A DNA stretch of 64,000 bases from Bradyrhizobium sp. CB2312 (GTDB lineage: Bacteria; Pseudomonadota; Alphaproteobacteria; Rhizobiales; Xanthobacteraceae): assembly GCF_029714425.1 (NCBI RefSeq), contig NZ_CP121668.1:4547501-4611500 (forward strand). The letters are read 5' to 3'. The notes beneath the pieces were generated by a model that saw only the letters and a list, made by a program, of their open reading frames with translations, was not told where the DNA came from and ran no database searches. Position 1 is the first letter of the stretch. Every line of letters begins with the position of its first letter. Shown here piece after piece: positions 41,749-50,595 of the stretch. The translations under genes and the position numbers were made by a program.

Positions 41749-42513
41749 ATGATACAGGACACCTTACAAAAGGCTTCGCTTGCCGAGCTATTTAGCTTGA
41801 TCGAGAAACTGCCGGGGCCCCAAGGACATCTCTTCAGAGGTCAACGTAATGCCGCATGGTCTCTCATACCAACCTTGTATCGGCTAACTCCAAACATTCA
41901 CGGCGGCAGCATAGCCGAGAGCTTCAACGTTTTTGAAGCCGAACTGATCGACCGATTTTTTCGGGAAGGACTTCCCTACCTACCGCCAATCTCAAGGAGC
42001 TACTCCAACGACAGAGCTCTAGCACAGCACTTTGGTGCACCAACGCGATTGTTGGACTGGAGCGAAGATCCCTTAGTGGCGACGTTCTTTGCGGTCGAAC
42101 AGTGGGAAACGACGACAGACGCTGCAGTCTTCATGATAATCCCCGAGGCTCGTTTCAGGCCGGAGGATGTCAAAGACTTCAAGGCCCTTCAATCGATCGC
42201 TTTTCGGCCGCCAGCAATTGATCGCAGGATACCTGCACAACGCTCGATGTTTACGTTTCACCCGCATGAACCAAAGGATCAGCCGTTCGTTCCGCTTGAG
42301 CAACGGCCCAACATCGGCATAAACGTATCCAACCCCCACGGTGCCGGCGGCTCTGCTCGTGCCTTTGCAAAGATAGTGATTCCTCAGCCTCTCAAAGAGC
42401 AGCTCTTTTTGCGCCTGTCACGGATCGGCATCGACCGGAGAAATCTCTTCCCAGGATTGGATGGTGTTGGGGCGGACACAGCAGCACGTGCGCTCAGCGG
42501 TCAATGGATGTAG
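41749..42513 (+). CDS. FRG domain-containing protein
   Basis: 254 residues from ATG 41749, with GAGGGGCGGA before it. The motif that names the domain appears as GHLFRGQRNAAWSLIPTLYR, followed by ALAQHFGAPTRLLDWSEDPL. These residues are conserved in FRG proteins, which are scattered among phages, islands and plasmids; their biochemical activity is not established. The gene is transcribed opposite to the integrase and is AT-richer than the chromosome. A cargo or host-interaction role is likely. Confidence 0.8.
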   Translation: MIQDTLQKASLAELFSLIEKLPGPQGHLFRGQRNAAWSLIPTLYRLTPNIHGGSIAESFNVFEAELIDRFFREGLPYLPPISRSYSNDRALAQHFGAPTRLLDWSEDPLVATFFAVEQWETTTDAAVFMIIPEARFRPEDVKDFKALQSIAFRPPAIDRRIPAQRSMFTFHPHEPKDQPFVPLEQRPNIGINVSNPHGAGGSARAFAKIVIPQPLKEQLFLRLSRIGIDRRNLFPGLDGVGADTAARALSGQWM

Positions 42514-42549
42514 GGGATAAGGGGCGCGGATCACACCGCGCCCCTTATC

Positions 42550-42735
42550 TCACTTGAGCTTCGCCGCCTGCATCAGCTCGCGGGCCAACATGCGGGCGAT
42601 AACTAACGGAGGCGATCCGCCAACCTGCGTCGCTTTGGTCCCGAATTCCGTAGTAACGTGAATCATCCCGGATTTCGTCTCATAGCTTCCCTTCCGGCGA
42701 CCATCGTCATACGTGAACGAAACAGAGCTGCTCAC
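42550..42735 (-). CDS. Small hypothetical phage protein
   Basis: 61 residues from GTG 42735, whose GTGA overlaps the stop of the gene upstream. The sequence has VSFTYDDGRRKGSYETKSGM and ends in a helical PPLVIARMLARELMQAAKLK. No recognised domain. Coupling to the next gene supports that both are real. Confidence 0.5.
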   Translation of the reverse strand: MSSSVSFTYDDGRRKGSYETKSGMIHVTTEFGTKATQVGGSPPLVIARMLARELMQAAKLK

Positions 42736-42911
42736 GCCGCGCTCTCCAAGATGTTCTCGCTGCTGGCCGGGTAGATGCCCCACTCACAGAGCGCGACCTG
42801 AACCTTGTTCTCGACCCAGGCCGGCCCCAGCACGACGTAGTCGTCGGTGTCGCCCTGCATGTCGGTAATGGTTTTGAGGAGTGCGAAGTAACTGGCGTCG
42901 GAGATCGTCAT
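42732..42911 (-). CDS. Small hypothetical protein coupled to the downstream gene
   Basis: 59 residues from ATG 42911 (MTISDASYFALLKTITDMQG), ending LESAA. It is acidic with no membrane segment or known domain. Its stop shares bases with the GTG of the following gene (GTGA). It faces an inverted repeat (42997-43022) that lies between it and the plus-strand gene at 43100. Confidence 0.5.
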   Translation of the reverse strand: MTISDASYFALLKTITDMQGDTDDYVVLGPAWVENKVQVALCEWGIYPASSENILESAA

Positions 42912-42996
42912 TGATCAGCCCCATGGTTGGCGTGATGATGCGCCGCCATAAGACTCATATTCGCGAGGCGGCGTCAAGGCATTGATTCAATTGAAG

Positions 42997-43022
42997 ATTG
43001 TAAGTCAGGACTGACTTACAAT
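42997..43022. promoter_or_regulatory. Perfect 12-bp-arm palindrome, candidate operator
   Basis: ATTGTAAGTCAG - GA - CTGACTTACAAT, a perfect dyad in the 188-base divergent region between the minus-strand small genes and the plus-strand gene at 43100. No T run follows, so an operator is likelier than a terminator. No repressor gene is recognised in the element. Confidence 0.6.
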
Positions 43023-43099
43023 TTCGGTTCGACTCAAGTAGCAGTTGTGAGCGCAACCTACGGCGCGCATATTGCGGGACGGTTTGGGGGAAGTGATTC

Positions 43100-43384
43100 A
43101 TGCGCGGCAACTTGTTGACTTTGATAATTTTCACCGTGGGTCTCATAGCAGTCGATTACGGCTGGGGTCCCATCCTTCCCGACCCGGTCTACTGTCTTGT
43201 CAATGCCGGGCAGGAAATTCACCTCGCAAGCAACACGCGCGCGACATCCTGGTCGGCCAATGACGGCTGCACAGCCTACAACCCGCGCTGTGCGACCGAA
43301 TACACAACTACGCCGGCCCAAAACATCTGCAAGCACAAGACGCTGTGGGAGGGCTGGAGAGAGCACCTCGCCACCAAGTCCTGA
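43100..43384 (+). CDS. Small hypothetical exported or anchored protein
   Basis: 94 residues with GGGGGAAGTGATTC before the ATG. A hydrophobic N-terminus (MRGNLLTLIIFTVGLIAVDY) precedes a polar region with four cysteines (CLVNAGQE; DGCTAYNPRCATEY; NICKHK). Looks like a secreted or inner-membrane-anchored small protein. The next gene begins 28 bases later in the same direction. Confidence 0.55.
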   Translation: MRGNLLTLIIFTVGLIAVDYGWGPILPDPVYCLVNAGQEIHLASNTRATSWSANDGCTAYNPRCATEYTTTPAQNICKHKTLWEGWREHLATKS

Positions 43385-43412
43385 CTCGGATTTACTAGGA
43401 GTGGGCTGACCT

Positions 43413-43682
43413 ATGGCCTTGCTGGAGGTAGTCAAGGCTCTTGTAGCAGGCTGGGTCGCCTACGGCCTGTCGACTCGCTTCGGCAGCCGATGGGCGAAGG
43501 CGGCGATCTTCACCGTGGCCGCGATTTTAGGCCAAGTCGCAGCGTTCGAGACCGGCTATCTCTTGGTGTTGTTCGAGTTGCCAGTGTTGAAGGCTACGGA
43601 TGTAGCAAAGAGCATGATCATTCCGTGGTCCTCTCTCGCGACCGCTGGAGTTGGTTTATATCTTGGTCGGCCGCGCGCATGA
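43413..43682 (+). CDS. Small membrane protein
   Basis: 89 residues with three hydrophobic stretches: VVKALVAGWVAYGLSTRF, AAIFTVAAILGQVAAFETGY and SLATAGVGLYLGRP. No known domain. It probably forms a two-gene unit with the preceding exported protein. In a prophage it could be a lysogenic-conversion protein or a holin-like remnant, but the three-helix pattern alone does not show that. Confidence 0.5.
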   Translation: MALLEVVKALVAGWVAYGLSTRFGSRWAKAAIFTVAAILGQVAAFETGYLLVLFELPVLKATDVAKSMIIPWSSLATAGVGLYLGRPRA

Positions 43683-44298
43683 TCCGCTAGATTCCACAAC
43701 CTAAATGCCCACAACCCAAGGCCCCATTCCAAGGGAAACTTTCTCCCTCCAGAGACAAGCAGAGAACATAGGCTCTGGTGCTTATCCCGAAGGGAGAGAG
43801 GTTCGAGGTTCATTCCATCGAAGGTTAATCTGGAGCGTAGCGTTGGTGATGACCAATGCGGCGAGGCGGCGTCCCGTGACCTCGCCATAAGCTCCGCATC
43901 TCGATCGCAAGCGATCACGCGGTTACCCGGCCGGAGCCGGATGCCCAACCACCTGCTCGATATCCATCAACAGAGAGGTTGGAGAAGGTTGCCGCAAGGC
44001 AGAGCCTTCATCTTTTTGGCGCGTTCGACAATCTGGTGATTGTCCGGTGCAACCCTATCAAGGCGTCCTATACAGGGGAGCGCTTGATCCGATATCCGTG
44101 CGCCTGCGGCTGGCTCATAGGTGGCGTCATGTTCCGCCACACCGTTCGTTCAAAGCCGCTATACTGCCGCGCAAGGCGCGCAACAGGGTCTCATCAACGA
44201 ATGCATATAGCGCTCGCTTTGAGGTTTGCTCGATGTTTTTCGCAACCCTCATCGAAAAAACTTCGCGAGAAAGTTGATGCGATTGCTATAATAGAGCC
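43683..44298. other. Gene-poor stretch inside the prophage
   Basis: About 600 bases between the small membrane protein and the tail operon. An open frame at 43979-44437 exists but its composition and lack of a ribosome site argue against coding. No transfer RNA or repeat array is seen. The far end carries a TATAAT (44287-44292) ahead of the small RNA-like element. Confidence 0.4.
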
Positions 44299-44365
44299 CG
44301 ACACCGATAGCCGGGTGTCTCATCAGGGAAAGCCTCCGGTGTGCAACTCCACCGGGGGCTTTTCT
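44299..44365 (+). ncRNA. Candidate small RNA with intrinsic terminator
   Basis: TATAAT at 44287-44292 is followed by a transcript-like segment: hairpin GACACC...GGTGTC (44300-44319), a short linker, then the strong terminator stem at 44329-44362 and TTTTCTC. A -35 box is not convincing. The segment could instead be only the bidirectional terminator of the tail operon. Confidence 0.3.
44329..44362. terminator. Terminator hairpin at the end of the tail operon
   Basis: AAAGCCTCCGGTG and CACCGGGGGCTTT pair (one mismatch) around an 8-base loop, with T runs outside on both strands. It lies 6 bases past the stop of the tape-measure gene and would stop minus-strand transcription. Confidence 0.75.
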
Positions 44366-44367
44366 CT

Positions 44368-46668
44368 TCATCGGCGGAGAACGCCTCCCGGTCGCATCTG
44401 CGTCCGAAATTCCTGCCCCACGATCGCGCGGACCTGATGTGTCACCTGCTCGGCGATGTGCTGGGCAAGCTCCTGGTTCTGGGCGGGCGTGCCATTGGAA
44501 ACGCCGCCATGGACGTGGATATCGCCCATCGTGACGCGGGCGCCAGGTTGACCGGCGACCAGCGGCGCGGCCGGCGATCCGGCGCCGACTAGACCCCCAT
44601 CCGCGAACCTGGAAATGCGATCGGAATTGATCGCTTCCAGCACGGCGCGGTGCTTCGCTACGGCGGAGGCGCGCACCACGAATTCGCCATTGCTGAGCCG
44701 CGCCGGGATGCTGTCTGAGGTGCCCGTTCCTGGTCCGCTGATGTAGCCACCATCCGCCTTGGCTACCGGTCCAATGAAGGCACCATCGCCGGGCTTAGGT
44801 AGCGATCCGACCAGGCCGCCGTCGCTGAAGCCGAACATACCGGACAGGCCGCGCATGATCGGCGCGACGACCAGGGCCTTAATCACGGCCTCCTCAAGAG
44901 CGCGGACGATCGCCTTGGACATATCAGCGAAGCCCGCCGACACGCTCTTGGTGCCGTCCAGGACGTCCGCGAGGCCAGAGGTCAAGCTGCTGCTCATGGT
45001 GCTGCCGACCGACCGCATGGCCTCATTGGTTCGCAAGGCCGACGCTTCAACCGAATTCAGGGCCGTCCCGACGTCCGGATAGAGGCCCTTCAGTTGTTCG
45101 GCGATCTGCACGTCGCCTGGGTCTAGGAGCGAGGTTTGCCGGCCGCGCCGGATCGATTGGGCAACGGTGGCCTGTTCGATCGCCTGGGTGGCCTCACCGT
45201 AGGCCTGGGTGACTTCCTCGATACGCTTGCGCTGTTCCTCGGTAACGACGCCTTCGCCCTTTCCAGCGGCCGCGTTGGCCTGCATGGCGACGACTTGGAG
45301 CTGAGCCGCGATCTTGTTTTTCTCGCGGGCCGCGGTCGAGAGGTCCAGGCCGGCGGCTTCCTCGCGAAGCGCTGCGGTGCGCTTCTCAATGCTATCGGCG
45401 GCCGTGTCGAGTTTGTCCACGTTGCTGCCGGTGCTGATCTTGGTCGGCGCCGGGCCGGTGCCGCGCGTCTGGCTGGGCGCCGGCGGGCCATACTGCTCGC
45501 CGTTCGCCCTCAGTGCCGCGATCTCCTTTTGCAGCCGATCGCGGTGCGCCTCCAGGTCGGCCGTCGTGCCCGCGTAAACCTGCCCAATCCCGGGGATTGA
45601 GAGCGGTGGCAGGTTGACGCTGCCGAGCAGCCCGCCGCCAGTCCCATTCAAACGCGCGTTGACCTGGGCGAGCGCGTCCCGCTTGGCCTCCAGGTCAGTG
45701 GAGCTCGCCGGCATGCCGGGAATGCGCGGAAGCTTGTTCGTCAACTCCACGGCCTTGGCGATATAGCCGATCACGTCTGCCCAAGCGGACTTGATATTCA
45801 TCATGACGCTGGCGAGATCGTCCCAGGACGGCTTCAGCGCGGTCGAGAGGCGTTGATGCGCGAGCTTGAGCTGGTCGTCGACTTCCTTGGCACGCTCTAC
45901 CTGGACGTTGCTGAAAATGCCGTCCGAATTCGCGCTGGCCTCCCTGATCGTCTGCAACATACTTTCGGCAGAGGTCTTGCCCTGTCGCATGCGATCGACG
46001 ATCTGCGAGCCGAACATTTTCTCGCCAAGGTCCAGGCTCGCAGCATGCTGCCCGATCTGGTCGAGCTGGATCATGGCCGCGAGCACGGCCTTGATCTTGT
46101 CCTCTTGGCTTTGGGCGTCCCGGAAGAGAACCAAGCCTTGAAGCCGTCCAGCGTCCTTGGCAAGCGTCTCATTGTAGACGCGCAAGGCCTTCTCAACGGC
46201 GGTGATCTTCTCTTCGCCGACCGTCCACTCGCCAATGTCGATCGGGGAGCGGTCCTTGGTCGCCTGGAAGGCATGGTCGAGGGCAGATTCAAGCTCGCCG
46301 GCCTCCACTTTGAGCTTCCGCGCCTCGCTGGTGAAGGCCTGGAGGAACGCGGGCGAGACGCCAAGGTTTTGGGCTTTGTCGGCGATCTCCACCATCTGCT
46401 GCATCTGCTCGCGGGCGCCGCTGATTGCGGCTGTCATGAGCTTGTATGCCCCGACCGCGATTGCGACCTTGCCGGCAAGATCAACGGCGCCGCGCGCCAT
46501 GGTCGCGAAGATCGCGTCCTTGGCGAGGTCCTTGTTCATGTCCAGGAACTGCTTCGCAATCTGGCGCGTAGCGTTGCCAGCCAGTGAGCTAGTCTGCTTC
46601 ATCTGGTCGCGGAATTTCTCTAGATCCACGCTGATGGGGATCCTGAGACTAGGTGCTGGCACTGGCAT
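44368..46668 (-). CDS. Phage tail tape-measure protein
   Basis: 766 residues, the longest gene of the element. The N-terminus (SLRIPISVDLEKFRDQMKQT) and a long alpha-helical, Ala/Gln-rich body with hydrophobic patches (LAGKVAIAVGAYKLMTAAIS) are typical of tape measures. The C-terminus has Gly/Ser-rich repeats such as SDGGLVGSLPKPGDG and FADGGLVGAGSPA. The protein would set tail length. It is the last gene of the minus-strand operon; the usual downstream tail-tip and fibre genes are absent. Confidence 0.85.
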   Translation of the reverse strand: MPVPAPSLRIPISVDLEKFRDQMKQTSSLAGNATRQIAKQFLDMNKDLAKDAIFATMARGAVDLAGKVAIAVGAYKLMTAAISGAREQMQQMVEIADKAQNLGVSPAFLQAFTSEARKLKVEAGELESALDHAFQATKDRSPIDIGEWTVGEEKITAVEKALRVYNETLAKDAGRLQGLVLFRDAQSQEDKIKAVLAAMIQLDQIGQHAASLDLGEKMFGSQIVDRMRQGKTSAESMLQTIREASANSDGIFSNVQVERAKEVDDQLKLAHQRLSTALKPSWDDLASVMMNIKSAWADVIGYIAKAVELTNKLPRIPGMPASSTDLEAKRDALAQVNARLNGTGGGLLGSVNLPPLSIPGIGQVYAGTTADLEAHRDRLQKEIAALRANGEQYGPPAPSQTRGTGPAPTKISTGSNVDKLDTAADSIEKRTAALREEAAGLDLSTAAREKNKIAAQLQVVAMQANAAAGKGEGVVTEEQRKRIEEVTQAYGEATQAIEQATVAQSIRRGRQTSLLDPGDVQIAEQLKGLYPDVGTALNSVEASALRTNEAMRSVGSTMSSSLTSGLADVLDGTKSVSAGFADMSKAIVRALEEAVIKALVVAPIMRGLSGMFGFSDGGLVGSLPKPGDGAFIGPVAKADGGYISGPGTGTSDSIPARLSNGEFVVRASAVAKHRAVLEAINSDRISRFADGGLVGAGSPAAPLVAGQPGARVTMGDIHVHGGVSNGTPAQNQELAQHIAEQVTHQVRAIVGQEFRTQMRPGGVLRR

Positions 46669-46993
46669 CTCCGAAGTAACAGGCTGCCAAAACTTCGCTG
46701 GCGATCAGGACATTCGGCGCGAGCGGCTTGCCGCGCACATGCGCGTCGAGCAGTCGCTTCACCTCGCGCTCGGGGGTGCCGCCTCCAAGTAGGCCGAACT
46801 CCATCACGCGCTCTACGTCGTTGGCCGAATAGTTGTTTGCCTCAAAGCGCCCCCAGATTGCCGAGATCGAGCTACCGCCTGGCCCGGGAATGCCCCGCCA
46901 AGACAAGACGCGCCTGACCCAGGGGTGATTGAGATTGAAGGTGTGCGTTCCGCCGATCCATGTGATTGTGCGTGCGCATTTGTCGTCAGCCAT
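46649..46993 (-). CDS. GTA gp10-like tail tube/chaperone-region protein
   Basis: 114 residues overlapping the tape-measure start by 20 bases and the previous gene's end by 8. The sequence VERVMEFGLLGGGTPEREVK with a C-terminal helix (VLIASEVLAACYFG) resembles the small GTA_gp10-type proteins encoded just before tape measures. A second gene of the same type is at 55907-56233. Confidence 0.65.
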   Translation of the reverse strand: MADDKCARTITWIGGTHTFNLNHPWVRRVLSWRGIPGPGGSSISAIWGRFEANNYSANDVERVMEFGLLGGGTPEREVKRLLDAHVRGKPLAPNVLIASEVLAACYFGDASAST

Positions 46994-47393
46994 TGGAAAG
47001 CTCCTCGTTTACAGCCTTGTCGATCACCCCCTGCATTTCGTCGCGCATGGTGTTGTAGGTCGGATAAAAGAATGGTCGCGCCGGTTGGCGGCTGGTCCCG
47101 TATTCGAAGCCCAGGCTGTAATCATACGCCACATTTGATCCTTCTCGGACTTCTTTTGTGGTCAGCTCGCCGCCGGCCTGGACAAGCCATTCCAGCTCAT
47201 GGGCGCCGGGCACCACAACGCACGACTCCTCAAGGCGGCCAGTTTCGTCCGGCGACTGCTCCAAAGCCTGCAAAGCCTCGCGCTGGGCCTGGGACAAGCG
47301 TTCGGCTTGCTGGCGAATGACCGGCGATAGCTGCTCGGTCAGCTTGTCCGGCAGAGATTGAAGGAATGCGTCTAGGTCGTCATTATCGGCCAT
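46986..47393 (-). CDS. HK97 gp10-like head-tail/tail completion protein
   Basis: 135 residues. The C-terminal FEYGTSRQPARPFFYPTYNT is the signature of HK97 gp10-family morphogenesis proteins, with a helical N-terminal part (LTEQLSPVIRQQAERLSQAQ). It follows the terminase gene by 3 bases and overlaps the next gene, in a tight operon. Confidence 0.8.
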   Translation of the reverse strand: MADNDDLDAFLQSLPDKLTEQLSPVIRQQAERLSQAQREALQALEQSPDETGRLEESCVVVPGAHELEWLVQAGGELTTKEVREGSNVAYDYSLGFEYGTSRQPARPFFYPTYNTMRDEMQGVIDKAVNEELSNG

Positions 47394-48547
47394 GCGTCAC
47401 CATGAGAGAAGTTCCACAGCGTTAGGGAGATCATAGAGCGAGCGCGAATTCTCGCCTGCCGCCGCGCGCGATACGGCCATCCAGCTCGCCGCGACGCCGT
47501 CAATGCGATCGGTCGACTTGCTCTTGTGGATGATCCGGTTGTCATTGGCGTCCTTGTGGATGGCGACGTTTGCAAAGTTCCAGCGCAACACCGGGTGGCC
47601 GCCATGGCGGAAGTTGCCGCTGATGATTGCGCGCTCCAGGACGTTGAGCGCGGGCGATTGCGTCACCCAGCCTTGGCGGATCGTTACGACCGGAAACCCT
47701 TCGTCGACCAGCGGCGCCATGACACCTTGGGCGAACGCCACGTCAAAACCAATCTCTTGGACCTGGAAACGCTCCGCGAGTGATCGGATGTAATCCGCGA
47801 CCGCAGCGTTATCGATCACGTTGCCGGGCGTGGCCGTAATGAAGCCGCCCTTGGCCCATGACGCGTAATCGACGCCGTCCAGGTCGCCGCGTTTGCGGAT
47901 ATCGGCCTCGGGACAAAAGAAGTGCGGCAACACCGTGTAGGTATCGCCGTCGCGGAAGCACGCGACGACGGACGAAAGGTCGGTTGTCTTGCTCATGTCG
48001 ACGCCAACCCAGCACGGCGCACCGCGCAGGGCATCATAGTCGACCGGTGCGGCGCCCCGGTCATAGGTCGCCATGTCGACAAAGGGCGAGGTCGAATGGT
48101 CAAGCCAGACATTCAAATTATACTGGCGAAACGTTTCCCTCGCGGTGACGCTGGTTGCGCCCTCACGCGCGAGTTGTCTTAGACCGTCGATGTCCTGATA
48201 GCCGAGCACTAATCCCGGATTGGCTCGATACCAGAGGCTTTCATCGGTCCAATCCGCATCAGCCGGCGTTTCTAGCAAAATGGGAAGTAGGCTCGGGTCT
48301 TCGATCTCGCCGCTGGCGACCTTGCGCGCGCGTTCAACGATCTCATGGGCAATGTTTTCTTGGCCGCGCCCCGCCGTAGTGGCGACGACCATAAGAGATC
48401 CTTGCGTCTTCGGAAGCGCCGAAGTTAGCGCCTTCCAGAGCTCAGCATTTTTCCAGATGTGGAGCTCGTCAACGAAGACGAAAGCCGGCGTGCGACCATG
48501 TGCAGGTGCACCCTCGCCAGAAATTGCCTCAAGAAAAGAGCCATCTA

Positions 48548-49732
48548 GTCATCTGGAACGCAAGTTCGTCACATTAGTTGATAGCTCGAATCTCTACAGA
48601 GGAGAGAGCTTGTGGCGAATGCAGGTGAGCGAGGCCGGCCGATCGCGCCGTTGGTGCTTAGTCCGCCGGAGCGGGCGTACTTGGAGAGACAAGTTCGTCG
48701 TCATCGCGTTGCCCGATCGCTATCTGAGCGCTGCCGCGCGATCCTGCGGTGTGCGGATGGCTTGCCAAGCAAGTCTGTGGCTGTCGAACTCGGCCTCCAC
48801 GAACACACCGTCGGCAAGTGGCGCCGCCGATTTTTGAAGGATCGCTGTGATGGCCTGCTTGACGAGGCCCGCCCGGGCCGCCCTCGAACCATCAACGACG
48901 ATCAGGTTGCTGAGGTAATTGAGCGGACATTGCGTACAACGCCACCCGACGCGACGCACTGGTCGATCCGCTCAATGGCTGCGGAAACTGGCTTTTCCCA
49001 CACCACGATCCGCCGAATGTGGACGGCGTTCGGCCTGCAGCCGCACCGCAGCCAGACATTCAAGCTGTCGAGCGACCCGCTGTTCGTCGACAAGGTCCGC
49101 GATATCGTCGGCCTTTACCTTTCCCCACCGAACCGAGCCCTTGTCCTCAGTGTCGATGAGAAAAGCCAGATCCAGGCCCTGGATCGCGAGCAGCCGGTCC
49201 TGCCGATGATGCCGGGCGTACCGGAACGGCGCACGCACAGCTATGTGCGGCATGGTACGACCTCGCTGTTTGCCGCGCTCGATGTCGCCTCTGGATTCGT
49301 CATCGGCAAATGCTACAAGCGCCACCGGGCAGTCGAGTTCTTGAAGTTCCTCAAAGAGATCGACGCTCAAGTCCCTGAAGGGATCGATGTCCATATCGTC
49401 ATGGACAACTACGCCACTCACAAAACACCCAAGATCAAAGCGTGGCTCGCCCGTCGGCCGCATTATCATGTCCACTTCACGCCGACTTCCGCGTCATGGA
49501 TCAATCAGGTCGAACGCTGGTTCGCTGAGCTCACCCGAAAGCAGATCCAGCGAGGTGTTCACACCTCCGTCAGGCAGCTCGAGGCCGACATCCGTACCTT
49601 CATCGACCTGCACAACAAAAATCCCAAGCCCTTCAAATGGACCAAGTCCGCAGACCAGATTTTGGCTTCCGTCAAACGCTTCTGCCACAAAGCCCAGCAG
49701 ACTTTATGTGGCGAACTTTAGATTCACGTGAC
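48548..49732 (+). mobile_element. IS630-family insertion sequence, 1185 bp
   Basis: Bounded by duplicated TA (48546-48547 and 49733-49734), the target of IS630/Tc1-mariner elements. The ends are imperfect inverted repeats: GTCATCTGGAACGCAAGTTC at the left; GTCACGTGAATCTAAAGTTC at the right, read inward. It contains one transposase gene with no frameshift. The disrupted terminase reading frame on both sides is undamaged. Confidence 0.95.
48612..49721 (+). CDS. IS630-family transposase
   Basis: 369 residues from GTG 48612. The helix-turn-helix region (SKSVAVELGLHEHTVGKWRR; GFSHTTIRRMWTAFG) precedes the DDE domain: first Asp in LVLSVDEKSQIQALDR, second in VHIVMDNYATHKTP, Glu in SASWINQVERWFAEL. 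All catalytic residues are present, so the element is probably active. Confidence 0.95.
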   Translation: MANAGERGRPIAPLVLSPPERAYLERQVRRHRVARSLSERCRAILRCADGLPSKSVAVELGLHEHTVGKWRRRFLKDRCDGLLDEARPGRPRTINDDQVAEVIERTLRTTPPDATHWSIRSMAAETGFSHTTIRRMWTAFGLQPHRSQTFKLSSDPLFVDKVRDIVGLYLSPPNRALVLSVDEKSQIQALDREQPVLPMMPGVPERRTHSYVRHGTTSLFAALDVASGFVIGKCYKRHRAVEFLKFLKEIDAQVPEGIDVHIVMDNYATHKTPKIKAWLARRPHYHVHFTPTSASWINQVERWFAELTRKQIQRGVHTSVRQLEADIRTFIDLHNKNPKPFKWTKSADQILASVKRFCHKAQQTLCGEL

Positions 49733-50168
49733 TAGCTTAAATTCGATCTTTTTAACACTGTTGTGAGCGTCATAGATGCGTGTGGCTTTAACAAGGCGCG
49801 CGTCCTGCCGAATGATACCGGCGGCTTCGCGGAACCCGAACCCAGCTTGCTGGCGATCGGACGCGGCAAAGATCGCCTCGCCGCCGGGTCTCCGCTCTGG
49901 GCCGATCGTGTGCAACAGCGACAGCGCGCCGGCCAGCGAGGTCTTGCGATTGCCGCGAGGCAGAAGCAGCACCACAGTCTTGACAGTCCGATTGCTGTTC
50001 GCGTGTCGCGGCTCATAAATGCGGCGGACGATCCGTTCTTGCCATTTGTCGAGTTGGAGCGCGTGACACGGAGCGGTGCTCTTTGGATGCCGGAGGCGAC
50101 GTAGGAACGTCACCGCGCGTTCGCCGTAGCCGAGCGGATCGTCGATCGGGCTATCGTCAAACAGCCAG

Positions 50169-50546
50169 TCAGGATATGGCGAGCGGGTTGTCATCGTCAC
50201 TCTCAACATTGTCTTCACGCACGGCCGGCCGGGAGCGCGAAACTGGGGTAAGCCCTAGCTCAGCGGCAAGCTGGCGAGCCGTCACCATCGCTTTGTCCTG
50301 CATGCGGCAAAGCTTGGGATCGATGCCGGCGCGTAGAAGAATCTCAAGCTCGCGGACGCGGCCGATGGCAATGCAGTAGCTTTCCAAACAACCGCAATCG
50401 GCTGGCGAGAGAATGCGACGTTTGATCAGCTCCGGCATGACACGGCGCCATTCGGCTTTCGCGTGCTTGCCAAGCCATGTCGGGACTCGACTAAAGTCAT
50501 GTTGGGTCGGATCTTCGGACGCAAGTTGTGGTTTTCGGCCTTTCAC
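50169..50546 (-). CDS. terS: Phage terminase small subunit (P27 family)
   Basis: 125 residues. MKGRKPQLASEDPT and VPTWLGKHAKAEWRRVMPEL, with ILSPADCGCLESYCIAIGRV, match the P27 small terminase family that recognises the packaging site. The end overlaps the large-subunit start by 26 bases. A plus-strand gene lies immediately upstream. Confidence 0.88.
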   Translation of the reverse strand: MKGRKPQLASEDPTQHDFSRVPTWLGKHAKAEWRRVMPELIKRRILSPADCGCLESYCIAIGRVRELEILLRAGIDPKLCRMQDKAMVTARQLAAELGLTPVSRSRPAVREDNVESDDDNPLAIS

Positions 50547-50595
50547 AGCTCAACCCCTATCGACAAACGCGGCGAGTGGCTGCATTTTGAGCCGC

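Larger units (their letters stand above)
47397..50194 (-). pseudogene. terL: Phage terminase large subunit, split by an IS630 element
   Basis: The N-terminal part (50194-49733) starts MTTRSPYPDWLFDD and holds the Walker A motif LLLPRGNRKTSLAG. The C-terminal part (48545-47397) begins DGSFLEAISGEGAPAHG, with Walker B PAFVFVDELH and the nuclease-type CWVGVDMSKTTDLSS. The IS at 48548-49732 falls between them. If it and one TA are removed, KL-DGSF joins in frame and gives 536 residues. DNA packaging is therefore blocked by a single recent insertion. Confidence 0.93.

Noticed and set aside
43979..44437. A 152-codon open frame in the prophage gap
   Set aside because: Low protein-like character, no ribosome site, and it runs through the terminator hairpin into the tape-measure gene.
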